Assembly: GCF_019802045.1 (NCBI RefSeq) | Contig: NZ_JAHVHU010000011.1 | Span: 1-64,000, forward strand | DNA: 64,000 bases | Source of the DNA: Membranihabitans marinus | Lineage (GTDB): Bacteria > Bacteroidota > Bacteroidia > Chitinophagales > Saprospiraceae | Direction: 5' to 3' | Shown here: one piece after another, positions 17,373 through 25,801 of the stretch | How the letters are laid out: each line of letters starts with the position of its first letter | How positions within the stretch are numbered: position 1 is the first letter of the stretch | Notes under the pieces: generated by a model | Told to the model about the DNA's origin: nothing | Database searches by the model: none | Seen by the model: only the letters and a program-made list of their open reading frames with translations | Position numbers and translations under genes: made by a program

Positions 17373-18449
17373 TTAATGAACTTTATTGTGTCCGTTCAAC
17401 GATAAATTCTTCTCCTCTTTCTCATCATTTTCTTTATCATCAAATCCCTGGATCCCATTCACTGTGGTATACTTCATGGTATACTTTTTATCCGGATTGA
17501 TGATATTGAAAGCCGATTGCAAGGCCAGGGTGGATTCGTGGAATCCACAGAGGATCAACTTCAGTTTTCCCGGGTAGGTATTCACATCGCCGACCGCGTA
17601 GATACCAGGCATATTCGTACTGTAATCGGCGGGATCGACCTTGATAGCATTCTTTTCAATTTCCAGTCCCCAGTCTCCGATTGGGCCCAACTTCGGGCTT
17701 AAACCAAAGAGGGGCAACCAGACATCCGTATATTGTTCTTCCATTTCCCCGCTTTTGTGTTTGATCACCACAGTATCCAGAACATTGGTTCCTTTGACAT
17801 CAACAACTTCTGCATTGGTCACCACATTGATCTTTCCAGCATCCTGTAGATCATACATTTTCTGAACAGAATCCCGGTGCCCTCGGAAGTTATTACGTCG
17901 ATGTACCAGGGTCACAGCTGGTGATAATTCTTTCTCGGCAAAATAATTGGCCCAATCCAAGGCGGAGTCTCCCCCACCAGATATCACGATTTCCTGATTG
18001 ATAAACAAATCCGGATCCCGGACAAAGTAATGCACTCCTTTGTTCTCAAAATCAGCGAGCGCTTCGATGGGTGGTTTGCGCGGTTCAAAAGATCCCAGAC
18101 CACCGGCAATAAAGACGACCGGTGCGCGATGGACTGTGCCCAAATTAGTGGTCACCACATACTGGCCTTCTTCATCTTTTTGGATGGTTTCTGCACGCTC
18201 TCCCAAGGTATAGGTTGGCTTGAACGGTTCGATCTGCTGCAGCAGGTTATCTACCAGGTCACCCGCCAGTATCTCAGGGAAACCAGGTATATCATAAATG
18301 GGTTTTTTGGGATAAATCTCACTGAGCTGTCCACCGGGAATCGGCAAGGCATCAATCAGATGGCAATGCAACTTTAACAATCCGGCTTCAAAAACAGTAA
18401 ACAATCCAACGGGGCCTGCCCCTATAATCAAAACTTCTGTTTGTATCAT
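17373..18449 (-). CDS. TrxR-like ferredoxin-NADP+ reductase
   Basis: The 358-residue flavoprotein has an FAD dinucleotide motif (IIGAGPVGLFTVFEAG, residue 7 on), an NADPH motif (ISGGGDSALDWANYF) and a C-terminal FAD segment (YAVGDVNTYPGKLKLILCGF). It lacks the CxxC redox pair of thioredoxin reductase. This fits the TrxR-like ferredoxin-NADP reductases of Bacillus and Chlorobium. It is the last gene of the sulfate-assimilation operon, starting 1 base after the siroheme gene. An inferred role is to supply reduced ferredoxin to the sulfite reductase encoded upstream. Confidence 0.88.
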   Translation of the reverse strand: MIQTEVLIIGAGPVGLFTVFEAGLLKLHCHLIDALPIPGGQLSEIYPKKPIYDIPGFPEILAGDLVDNLLQQIEPFKPTYTLGERAETIQKDEEGQYVVTTNLGTVHRAPVVFIAGGLGSFEPRKPPIEALADFENKGVHYFVRDPDLFINQEIVISGGGDSALDWANYFAEKELSPAVTLVHRRNNFRGHRDSVQKMYDLQDAGKINVVTNAEVVDVKGTNVLDTVVIKHKSGEMEEQYTDVWLPLFGLSPKLGPIGDWGLEIEKNAIKVDPADYSTNMPGIYAVGDVNTYPGKLKLILCGFHESTLALQSAFNIINPDKKYTMKYTTVNGIQGFDDKENDEKEEKNLSLNGHNKVH

Positions 18450-18450
18450 T

Positions 18451-19029
18451 TCAATTTTCTATTAGCGTTTCAGTTAATGTATTTAATTTTTCAACTTTCC
18501 TCTTAAAATCTGAACCAAATAGAGGTCTTACCCTATGTAAATGATTAGCAAGCACATTCAGTTCATCCGGAAGGTTCTTTTCCAACAATTGTCGCAATCG
18601 CTTGGCCAGAGTCGGTGACTTTCCATTGGTGGAAATGGCGATCTTCACGTCTCCTTTTGTGACCACCCCGCCGAGGTAAAAGTCACAAAGATCGGGTTTA
18701 TCTGCGACATTGATTAATTTACCAGCAGAACGTGCATCTTTTCGGACCCGTTGGTTCAATTCCGATCGGTCCGTTGCGGCTATTACAAGATCCCCCAATT
18801 CGATATCCGTCGATTCATATTTCCGATGATGGAAAGATATATCGTATTGCCCTGCATGGGTCAGAACCGCATCTGATATTTCCGGAGCTACGACTGTCAC
18901 ATGTGCATCGGGGCTGTTTTTAAATAGAAAATGCAATTTTTCCTCGGCCACCGATCCCCCGCCAATGATCAAGATATGCAATCGATCTGTACGAAGAAAA
19001 ATAGGAAATAACGTGTTGGTCGGTTTCAT
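18451..19029 (-). CDS. Precorrin-2 dehydrogenase / sirohydrochlorin ferrochelatase (Met8-like)
   Basis: The 192-residue protein matches the CysG N-terminal or Met8p type. It has a Rossmann motif (HILIIGGGSVAEEKLHFL), the NAD-dependent dehydrogenase region with NVADKPDLCDFYLGG carrying the catalytic aspartate, and AISTNGKSPTLAKRLR. It oxidises precorrin-2 and inserts iron to make siroheme. It overlaps the stop of cobA at 19029, so the two CysG activities are split into translationally coupled genes. The product is the prosthetic group of the neighbouring sulfite reductase. Confidence 0.93.
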   Translation of the reverse strand: MKPTNTLFPIFLRTDRLHILIIGGGSVAEEKLHFLFKNSPDAHVTVVAPEISDAVLTHAGQYDISFHHRKYESTDIELGDLVIAATDRSELNQRVRKDARSAGKLINVADKPDLCDFYLGGVVTKGDVKIAISTNGKSPTLAKRLRQLLEKNLPDELNVLANHLHRVRPLFGSDFKRKVEKLNTLTETLIEN

Positions 19030-19814
19030 CAGCTGATTTTTTTAGACGTGAACGAAACAACCGATTCATCGTAGGCATGAAAATACCCGGGACGAACATG
19101 ACGGGCCGCTTCGCCTATAATGATCACCGCGGGATTTTGAATGCCTTGCTGTGCGACCAGTCGTTCGATGTTGGACAGCTGACCAACTACGGTTTTCTCA
19201 GTCGGCAAAGTACCGTTTTGAACCAGCGCCACCGGATACTCCGAACCATGATGTGCACGAAAACGTGCCACGATCTGGTCGAGTTTACGCGTTCCCATGA
19301 GAATCAATACATTACTGCTTGATTGGGCGGCATAGTCAATATCTTTGGTGATTTCCCCTCTGGCATTGGTGGCGGTCAGTACCCAAAAACCCGAACTGAT
19401 GCCCCGTTCGGTAATAGGAACTTTGTTGTAGGCCGCAATGCCGCTGTAGGAACTGATTCCCGGAATGACCTCCACGATCAATCCATGTTTTTCTGCATAA
19501 TCGATTTCTGTTTGGGCGCGACCAAAAACCATCGGATCACCCCCCTTCAACCGGACCACGGACCCACACTTATGTGCCAGTTTGACAATCAGCCGATTGA
19601 TTTCATCTTGTGTATACCGGCTCCATCCCCTGCGTTTCCCCACAAATACTTTTTGTGCGTGCGGGGCATAAGCGAGCAATTCATTATTAACCAAAGCATC
19701 AAAGAGAACCACGTCAGCAGATTGCAACGCTTCAATAGCCTTGACAGTGATTAGTTTGGGATCGCCGGGTCCACCCCCGACGAGGGTCAATTTGGGTGTA
19801 TTATGCGTTTTCAT
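19029..19814 (-). CDS. cobA: Uroporphyrinogen-III C-methyltransferase
   Basis: The 261-residue product uses SAM to methylate uroporphyrinogen III twice, giving precorrin-2, the siroheme precursor. Family signatures are LVGGGPGDPKLITVKA near the start, VVLFDALVN, and VVRLKGGDPMVFGR. The ATG at 19814 overlaps the end of the sulfite reductase gene (stop 19801-19803) by 14 bases, which suggests coupling. An alternative start at 19847 would overlap more and adds 11 untypical residues. It consumes SAM in an operon preceded by a SAM riboswitch. Confidence 0.94.
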   Translation of the reverse strand: MKTHNTPKLTLVGGGPGDPKLITVKAIEALQSADVVLFDALVNNELLAYAPHAQKVFVGKRRGWSRYTQDEINRLIVKLAHKCGSVVRLKGGDPMVFGRAQTEIDYAEKHGLIVEVIPGISSYSGIAAYNKVPITERGISSGFWVLTATNARGEITKDIDYAAQSSSNVLILMGTRKLDQIVARFRAHHGSEYPVALVQNGTLPTEKTVVGQLSNIERLVAQQGIQNPAVIIIGEAARHVRPGYFHAYDESVVSFTSKKIS

Positions 19815-21894
19815 AGTGACTGTTTTTTTGATATTGAATGATTTCATTTTTCAAATCCTGTGCTTCTGCCATATACCAGGAAGCAAATTCTTCGTTCGGT
19901 TCGTATTGTCGCATGCTCAAGACCAGTTCTTTGTACGAATAGTCTTTCTGATCCAAGAGAGAACCAAAATGCAGGTCAAACAACTCGATGATCCGATGCT
20001 GCGTGTTAAGCTTTTCATCGGTATGGATCAGCATGGACTTGGCCAGGTGGATCAATGCCGTATACGTGTGGTAAATTCCACGGGCATATTCACCCTGGTC
20101 GTATTCATTTTGAGCTCTTACGAGTCGTTCATCGGCTTCATCGATCAGTACCAGGGTCAGATCAATCACCACGCCGGCACATTCACCGACCCCGATGGCC
20201 TTGACATAATCTTTCTCGCGCCCCCAATCCTGGAACCATTCATCTTCAAAGTCAGTGGTATCTGCCAGTGGCTTCAATAACTGGTAGAAATAATCCTTTT
20301 CTTTTCTCAGGTAATACGTCGTAAAATCTTCTTTACCCAGTTTACCCGCACTGTAATCATCCAGCAAAATACGTAGCGCCTGGTCGGATTTCTTCGAAGG
20401 CACTTTGATGACCTTATCCGCAAATCGCCCTTCTCCGTTTCCAAAATTTCTACCCCCCAGAAGGATCTGAGACGCCGGTGCCACTTTTTTATTGACCCGA
20501 ATGGTCATGCCCTGAAAACCAATCGCAGCGAGGGAGTGCTGCCCACAGGCATTCATACACCCGCTGATTTTAATATCAAGGTCCTTAGAAGCGACCAGCT
20601 CAGGATATTCAGCTTCCAGTAATTCGGTCAGCCGGGTAGCCAACCCCATGCTGGATGCAATCCCCAGGTTGCAGGTGTCCGTTCCCGGGCAAGTAACGAT
20701 ATTTCCCAATCCCTGCGGACCTGTCTGTGTCAATGCCAGGGACTTCAAGGCTTTATACAATGCAGCCAACTGGGAGGCTTTGACATATCTGATCACAAAA
20801 TTCTGATGGATCGTTGTCCGGATATCATCCAGGCCAAAAGAGGCCATCACCTCGATCAGAGCGCGGGTTTTATCGGTCGAAATATCTCCATTGTGGATAC
20901 GAAGACCGACGGTATAGTACCCCGATTGTTTTTGACGGGTTGTATTCGAAGCGAACCATTCCCGAAATCCCGGATCCGACAGGTCAAAAACATATTTTCC
21001 ATCCACCGCATCGGTTTCCTTTTCACTGTATTCAATTGGATAACTGGTGAATGGCAAAACCTGCCGTTCTTCTTCTGCGCGTCGAATCAGTTCTTCCGCT
21101 CCCACATCCTTAATAAGGTATTTCATACGGGCTTTATTCCTGCGGTCCCGCTCCCCATAGCGATCAAATACGCGAATCAACCCCTCTGCAAAAGGGATCA
21201 ATTGATCAGCCGGTAAAAATTCATAGGCGATATCGGCAAGATTGGGCTGAGCGCCCAAGCCGCCGCCGATCAGCACTTTAAACCCATGGGCTGTCTTTCC
21301 GTGTACTTCATGTACCTTGGGGATCAAGCCAATGTCATGAATATAGCTGTAATAATCATCATCTTCTGCGGCAGAAAATGATATCTTGAATTTACGTCCC
21401 ATATCTTGACAAATGGGATTTCGTACCAAATACTCAAAAACTGCTTTGGCATAAGGGCTGATATCAAAGGGAGCATTGACATGTACGCCTGCCAGGTGCG
21501 ATCCGGTCACATTCCGAACGGTATTCCCACACGCTTCACGGATAGTGATTTCATCGTGTGCCAATTCTTCCCAGAGTTCAGGAGTATCTTCGAGCTTGAC
21601 AAAATGGATCTGAATATCCTGCCGGGTTGTGATATGCAGATTACCCGTGGAATACCGATCCGATACGGCAGCAATCCGAGCGAGTTTCTTTCTGTTGAGT
21701 GCCCCATAGGGGATTTTTATCCGAACCATCTGAACGCCTGGTTGGCGTTGTCCATAAATTCCCCGTGCCAGACGCAGGCTTTTAAATCGGTCTTCGGGAA
21801 TGGCCCCGTTTTTAAACTTGGCAATTTTTTGTCCCAGCTCGAGCAGTTCTTCTTCTACCACCGGATTTTCTAATTCTGTTCTAAAGCTTTGCAT
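19801..21894 (-). CDS. Sulfite/nitrite reductase with C-terminal HEPN-like domain
   Basis: The 697-residue protein is a siroheme [4Fe-4S] reductase of about 550 residues followed by an extra helical domain. The cluster ligands are seen in CPGTDTCNLGIASS and ISGCMNACGQHS. The ferredoxin-like repeats and siroheme arginines (LHITTRQDIQIHFV) precede them. Its place after cysH and before cobA points to sulfite reduction to sulfide. Residues about 560-697 resemble a HEPN helical domain but lack the RxxxxH ribonuclease motif, so nuclease activity is not expected. The electron donor is probably ferredoxin, given the reductase at the end of the operon. Confidence 0.92.
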   Translation of the reverse strand: MQSFRTELENPVVEEELLELGQKIAKFKNGAIPEDRFKSLRLARGIYGQRQPGVQMVRIKIPYGALNRKKLARIAAVSDRYSTGNLHITTRQDIQIHFVKLEDTPELWEELAHDEITIREACGNTVRNVTGSHLAGVHVNAPFDISPYAKAVFEYLVRNPICQDMGRKFKISFSAAEDDDYYSYIHDIGLIPKVHEVHGKTAHGFKVLIGGGLGAQPNLADIAYEFLPADQLIPFAEGLIRVFDRYGERDRRNKARMKYLIKDVGAEELIRRAEEERQVLPFTSYPIEYSEKETDAVDGKYVFDLSDPGFREWFASNTTRQKQSGYYTVGLRIHNGDISTDKTRALIEVMASFGLDDIRTTIHQNFVIRYVKASQLAALYKALKSLALTQTGPQGLGNIVTCPGTDTCNLGIASSMGLATRLTELLEAEYPELVASKDLDIKISGCMNACGQHSLAAIGFQGMTIRVNKKVAPASQILLGGRNFGNGEGRFADKVIKVPSKKSDQALRILLDDYSAGKLGKEDFTTYYLRKEKDYFYQLLKPLADTTDFEDEWFQDWGREKDYVKAIGVGECAGVVIDLTLVLIDEADERLVRAQNEYDQGEYARGIYHTYTALIHLAKSMLIHTDEKLNTQHRIIELFDLHFGSLLDQKDYSYKELVLSMRQYEPNEEFASWYMAEAQDLKNEIIQYQKNSHYENA

Positions 21895-21975
21895 AGTGTA
21901 AGGTATTAGTGCGCCGCGATGTTGGGTGTAAGGACGCTGCGCTTGGTTTTGGTTATTGATTATGGGTAGATTAAT

Positions 21976-22680
21976 CTACTCTGAGTGCAAACCGCATTCT
22001 TTCTTTGACGTTTCCCACCACCACCGACCAGCTCGAATATCTTCGCCGGGCTGTATCGCTCGGGTACACGGTGCACAACCAATACTGACAAATCCATGCT
22101 GATGTAATTTATTTTGCGGTACATGATGGTTCTTGAGATATTCCTCTACCTGATCTAAAGACCAGTACAACAATGGATTGAACTTGATTATATCAAATTT
22201 TGGATCGTATTGAAAACGACGCAGTGCCTGTCGATTCGGAGACTGTCCGGCGCGCAACCCTGTAATCCATATATTGTATGGCTTCAATGCTCTCGTCAGC
22301 GGTTCCAGCTTCCGTATACCACAGCATTCTTTCCTGTTCTCGATCGAATCATAAAAGCTGTGTGGTCCTTTTGATGTTACCAACTTCTCAACCGATTCCT
22401 GCCGGGGGTAGTACACCTCAATGTTTTTCCCATATTTCTTGCGTGTCAGATCAAAAACTTCGTACGTTTCCTGAAATAATCGGCCGGTATCCAACGTAAA
22501 TACGGGTACATCCAGCTCCTTACGAAACACGAGATCGGAAATCACCTGATCTTCCTGGCCAAATGAGGTGGAAAAAACTGGCCGAAACCACGTGTGATCT
22601 GATAGCCACTGAAGTGCCGGAAGTGCTTTAGCATTGCCTAATATTTCATTTAATAAATCGATATTATATAACTTTTCCAT
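21976..22680 (-). CDS. cysH: Phosphoadenylyl/adenylyl-sulfate reductase (iron-sulfur type)
   Basis: The 234-residue enzyme reduces activated sulfate to sulfite. The nucleotide-binding start TSFGQEDQVISDL and the catalytic C-terminal ECGLH are present. The cysteine pairs ECCGIRK and GCAPCTRA are the [4Fe-4S] ligands typical of APS reductases, which the PAPS-only enzymes lack; APS is therefore the likely substrate. It is first in the operon. Its mRNA leader contains a SAM riboswitch, a cysteine-rich short ORF and hairpins. ATP sulfurylase genes are not in this window. Confidence 0.93.
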   Translation of the reverse strand: MEKLYNIDLLNEILGNAKALPALQWLSDHTWFRPVFSTSFGQEDQVISDLVFRKELDVPVFTLDTGRLFQETYEVFDLTRKKYGKNIEVYYPRQESVEKLVTSKGPHSFYDSIENRKECCGIRKLEPLTRALKPYNIWITGLRAGQSPNRQALRRFQYDPKFDIIKFNPLLYWSLDQVEEYLKNHHVPQNKLHQHGFVSIGCAPCTRAIQPGEDIRAGRWWWETSKKECGLHSE

Positions 22681-22720
22681 GAGTGTATTAATGTACTTTT
22701 AAAAGAATGGATTGCGGATA

Positions 22721-22745
22721 GGAGGAACCTGGAATGCAGGCCTCC
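22721..22745 (-). promoter_or_regulatory. Hairpin just upstream of cysH (attenuator candidate)
   Basis: In the mRNA sense GGAGG CCTG, loop CATTC, CAGG, a TT bulge, then CCTCC forms a nine-pair stem. It ends about 40 bases before the cysH ATG. There is no T-run directly after it, so it could act on translation or mRNA stability rather than as a classical terminator. Confidence 0.55.
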
Positions 22746-22778
22746 GGGCATATAGGGCGAATAATATAGCAAATACCA

Positions 22779-22794
22779 GATGCGCTCAGGCATC
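22779..22794 (-). promoter_or_regulatory. Second short hairpin in the cysH leader
   Basis: In the mRNA sense GATGC and GCATC pair around a six-base loop. It lies between the cysteine-rich ORF and the larger hairpin, where a ribosome stalled on the cysteine codons could influence folding. Confidence 0.4.
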
Positions 22795-22829
22795 AGTGTT
22801 CGCATCAATTCAATCTATATGAATGAATT

Positions 22830-22868
22830 TTAGCAACAACAACAGCAACACATGCACATGTGTGGCAT
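22830..22868 (-). CDS. Poly-cysteine leader peptide upstream of cysH
   Basis: The ORF reads ATG CCA CAC ATG TGC ATG TGT TGC TGT TGT TGT TGC TAA, giving MPHMCMCCCCCC. Seven of 12 residues are cysteine and the last six codons are consecutive cysteine codons, each TGT or TGC. The same frame is open from an ATG at 22952, which would give a 40-residue peptide with the same tail. The stop is 149 bases before cysH. Cysteine-codon leader peptides sensing Cys-tRNA are known upstream of cysteine genes in actinobacteria. The same logic is inferred here; translation is not proven. Confidence 0.6.
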   Translation of the reverse strand: MPHMCMCCCCCC

Positions 22869-22984
22869 AAGCGTACTTGAGGAGGAAAAATCAACAACAG
22901 AACAGTGATCGTTCTGGGGTAGTCGGGAAAGAATTGTTTGACTTGCGTCCATGACTAATTTACTTTTCAATGATTTATATTTAC

Positions 22985-23068
22985 TTTAATAAGTCAGGAT
23001 TTGGCACCTTCCATTTAAGGGGCTGCCAGAGGGTCACCGAGCCTGTCTCTCACCTCTTCTTTATAAAC
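22985..23068 (-). ncRNA. SAM-I (S-box) riboswitch
   Basis: Read on the minus strand, AGAAGAGGTGAGAGACAGGC, then GGTGACCCTCTGGCAGCC, CCTTAAATGGAAGG and GGTGCCAAATCC follow the S-box core order. GAGG/CCTC form P2, a CCTT/AAGG stem forms P3, and GGTGCCAAATCC matches the conserved 3' junction strand. A/T-rich flanks (TTTATAA and TTATTAAA) form a plausible P1. It sits between a consensus promoter and the cysteine-rich leader ORF, 305 bases before cysH. High SAM would be expected to lower expression. No intrinsic terminator directly after it is obvious, so the expression platform is unresolved. Confidence 0.82.
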
Positions 23069-23123
23069 CAATTGAACTTTGCTATAACCTCTTTTGAGGC
23101 GCAAAACACAACTGAAGATAGAA

Positions 23124-23155
23124 CAAATATAGAATGCAATATTTTAAATAACAAA
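23124..23155 (-). promoter_or_regulatory. Consensus promoter of the sulfate-assimilation operon
   Basis: On the minus strand TTTG (23155-23152), a 20-base spacer and TATATTTG (23131-23124) match the Bacteroidota TTTG-N19-21-TAnnTTTG consensus exactly. Transcription would start near 23118, giving a leader of about 440 bases that contains the riboswitch and the leader ORF. Confidence 0.7.
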
Positions 23156-23428
23156 TCATTTCATTACATTTTTTTAATAAAATATGATCTGCCCATTCAA
23201 ACTCCAATAAAACAGGGCGTTGACCACCTTTTATTTTATAATAAAAAAAGACGACTTGCTCCAAAAAGAAAGATCGGAACAGCTATAAAGAGGAATAAAT
23301 TTGTAACCTTTGCGCTTCTTTGTACTCATATCATTCATCGACAAATTTAGTTTTATATTTCAGAAGGTTGGCCTCAACTTTTACCCGGGTAGGATGTTAA
23401 AACCGGACCTTGATATCAAAATATATAC

Positions 23429-25801
23429 ATGGTTATGAAAAATTTGATACTATTTCTATTTATCAGTACGGTTTCCTTCAATCTATATGCTCAGGAATCC
23501 AAGCAAGATCAGCTTCAGGCAAACGGGGAAGATTCGATCAAAGTATACTATCTCAATCAGATGGTTGTGAATACTTCCATCAAGGAGACAAACCTGATGA
23601 AAAATATTCCGTCTTCGGTGTCTGTATTGTCCCCCAGACAGATCAGCGACGGGAATATAGAGTCTCTGACAGAACTGAGTGGCTATATACCTAACTTTTT
23701 TATTCCTTCCTATGGCTCCAAGGTATCCACGCCCGTTTACATCCGAGGTATCGGAGCGCGGAACGGCCCGCAAACGGTCAGCTTATATGTGGACAATGTC
23801 CCCAGATTCAATACCTCGACCTATGATTTTGAATTGCAGGATATTCAGCGTGTAGAAGTACTGAGGGGTGCTCAGGGCACATTGTACGGCCGAAATGCAA
23901 TCGGTGGTATTGTGAATATATACACACGTTCCCCCCTGCGTCACCAGGGATTGGCTGCCAGTGTCGGGGCGGGGAATTACGGTCATTTCCATGCCAAAGC
24001 TTCCACATACAACAAACTGGGAAAGAGTGTCGGCCTTTCTTTGACGGGTTATTATAAAAGGCACAATGGTTACTTTGTCAACGATGAAACAGGTGATCGT
24101 GCTGATGATTCTGAAAGTGGCGGGGCGCGTTTAAAGCTGGAATGGCTGATTTCTTCTAAACTAACAGCCAAAGTATTTTCTCATTTTGAAAACACCTCCC
24201 AAAGTGCCTTTCCATACATGAATTTAGCGTCCGGACGAATTGAAAATGATTTTCCCGGATCCTATAACCGGGATTTATACACCAACGGACTGTCTCTCCG
24301 TTATTTTGGCAATGGGTACAGTCTCAATTACACGGCAGGATATCAATTCGCCAAGGACAGAATGAAGGTGGATCAGGACTTTTCACCCGAATCCATATTT
24401 ACATTGAACCAATTTCAGAAAGAACATGCGCTGAGTCAAGAACTCACCCTAAAGTCAGAGAGTGACCATCCGTATCAATGGGTCCTAGGCGCGTTTGCGT
24501 TTTCCAACAACAACACCATAAAAGCACCAGTCACGATCGAAAAAGATGGGGTGGCTATCCTGCAGGCACAACTGGACCGAATCGGTGGCGGTAATCCGGC
24601 TGTACCTGAAATCACCTACGTGAACGACCAAATTGGTTTTCCGGGTACGTATAAAAAACCGTCCAGCGGCGTCGCAATTTTCCACCAATCTACCTTAAAT
24701 AAACTTTTCGGTGTCAATGGCTTATCAGCTACGGGAGGAGTCCGATTTGACTACGAACGAACGGGAATTGATCTGGATGCAAAAAGCCAGGGTGCCGACA
24801 TACAGATAAAATTGAAGCAACCACCAGGGGTTCCTCCTTTTACGGTTAACGGAGACACTTCCTTTTTAGAAAGTTTCTCTAAAAACTACCTGGAAATATT
24901 ACCCAAGCTGGCTTTAGGTTATAAAGTATCAGAATCTACCTCACTTTATCTGTCGGCATCAAAAGGCTATAAATCCGGCGGATACAACGAACAGGCTTTT
25001 TATAAAGTCCTTCAAAGCTCCCTGATGGAGTCTCTGATACGGAATGCATTCCAAGGATTCCCTGGCCCCGGCGGTCCCGGTGGTGGCCCCGGCGGTCCAC
25101 CCTCTGGAACACCAGAACTGACCCTTGAAGAAAAAATGTCGTACGAACCAGAATTGAGTTGGACATATGAACTTGGCGGAAGAAGTGAGATGCACGACCG
25201 AAAGTTGTTCACCACCTTCGCTGTTTTTTATATGAATGTGGACAACATACAGATTACACGGATCGTAGACCAGCAAGGCACTGTGGGACGCAGTGTCACC
25301 AATGCCGGTCAATCAGAGAGTAAGGGCGTGGAACTCAGTGTCCGCTACAATCCGGATCCTTCCTTCACCTTGTATGGCGAATACGGTTTTGCAGATGCCC
25401 GCCTTAGCAATTATGCGCAGGAAGAAATCGATTATTCAGGAAATTACATCCCTTTTGCACCACGACACACCATGAATCTGGGCGTGAGTTATCTGCATGA
25501 GCTCAAAAAAGAGTCGTTTCTCGATCAAATAGGAATAAATATCCAATATGCTGGTGCAGGAAAGATGTACTGGACCGAAGCAAATGATGAATATCAACCC
25601 TTTTATGGTCGTACAAATGGTAAAATAAGCTTCAAAAAAGGAAACTTTGGTTTAGATTTCTGGGGTAAAAACATCTTCAATACCGGGTACAATGCCTTCT
25701 ATTTTTCATCGACGGACATGAGAGGATTTGAAAGTCACTATGTTCAGAAAGGAGTTCCCAGCCGCGTGGGTGTAACATTGAATTATAATTTTGACAAATA
25801 A
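23429..25801 (+). CDS. TonB-dependent outer-membrane receptor
   Basis: The 790-residue protein has a signal peptide (NLILFLFISTVSFNLYA), a plug domain (SVLSPRQISDG, IRGIGARNG, VEVLRGAQGTLYGRNAIGGIVNIYTR) and a beta-barrel ending in the typical aromatic C-terminus (VGVTLNYNFDK). It takes up ligands such as siderophores, cobalamin or other nutrients by TonB energy. It is not SusC-like, since the N-terminal carboxypeptidase-regulatory domain is absent. A Gly/Pro-rich stretch near residues 543-557 sits in a presumed surface loop. An ATG at 23435 is an equally good start. It is divergent from the sulfate operon; a sulfur-ligand role is only a guess. Confidence 0.92.
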   Translation: MVMKNLILFLFISTVSFNLYAQESKQDQLQANGEDSIKVYYLNQMVVNTSIKETNLMKNIPSSVSVLSPRQISDGNIESLTELSGYIPNFFIPSYGSKVSTPVYIRGIGARNGPQTVSLYVDNVPRFNTSTYDFELQDIQRVEVLRGAQGTLYGRNAIGGIVNIYTRSPLRHQGLAASVGAGNYGHFHAKASTYNKLGKSVGLSLTGYYKRHNGYFVNDETGDRADDSESGGARLKLEWLISSKLTAKVFSHFENTSQSAFPYMNLASGRIENDFPGSYNRDLYTNGLSLRYFGNGYSLNYTAGYQFAKDRMKVDQDFSPESIFTLNQFQKEHALSQELTLKSESDHPYQWVLGAFAFSNNNTIKAPVTIEKDGVAILQAQLDRIGGGNPAVPEITYVNDQIGFPGTYKKPSSGVAIFHQSTLNKLFGVNGLSATGGVRFDYERTGIDLDAKSQGADIQIKLKQPPGVPPFTVNGDTSFLESFSKNYLEILPKLALGYKVSESTSLYLSASKGYKSGGYNEQAFYKVLQSSLMESLIRNAFQGFPGPGGPGGGPGGPPSGTPELTLEEKMSYEPELSWTYELGGRSEMHDRKLFTTFAVFYMNVDNIQITRIVDQQGTVGRSVTNAGQSESKGVELSVRYNPDPSFTLYGEYGFADARLSNYAQEEIDYSGNYIPFAPRHTMNLGVSYLHELKKESFLDQIGINIQYAGAGKMYWTEANDEYQPFYGRTNGKISFKKGNFGLDFWGKNIFNTGYNAFYFSSTDMRGFESHYVQKGVPSRVGVTLNYNFDK

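Noticed and set aside
22821-22870. A plus-strand short ORF (MNFSNNNSNTCTCVA) over the same bases as the poly-Cys ORF
   Set aside because: It is the complement of the cysteine run; it faces away from the cys operon and the downstream TonB gene has its own start 560 bases away.
22970-23350. A 126-codon plus-strand frame opposite the SAM riboswitch
   Set aside because: It runs antisense to the riboswitch and promoter, has no motif and ends in A/T-rich leader DNA.
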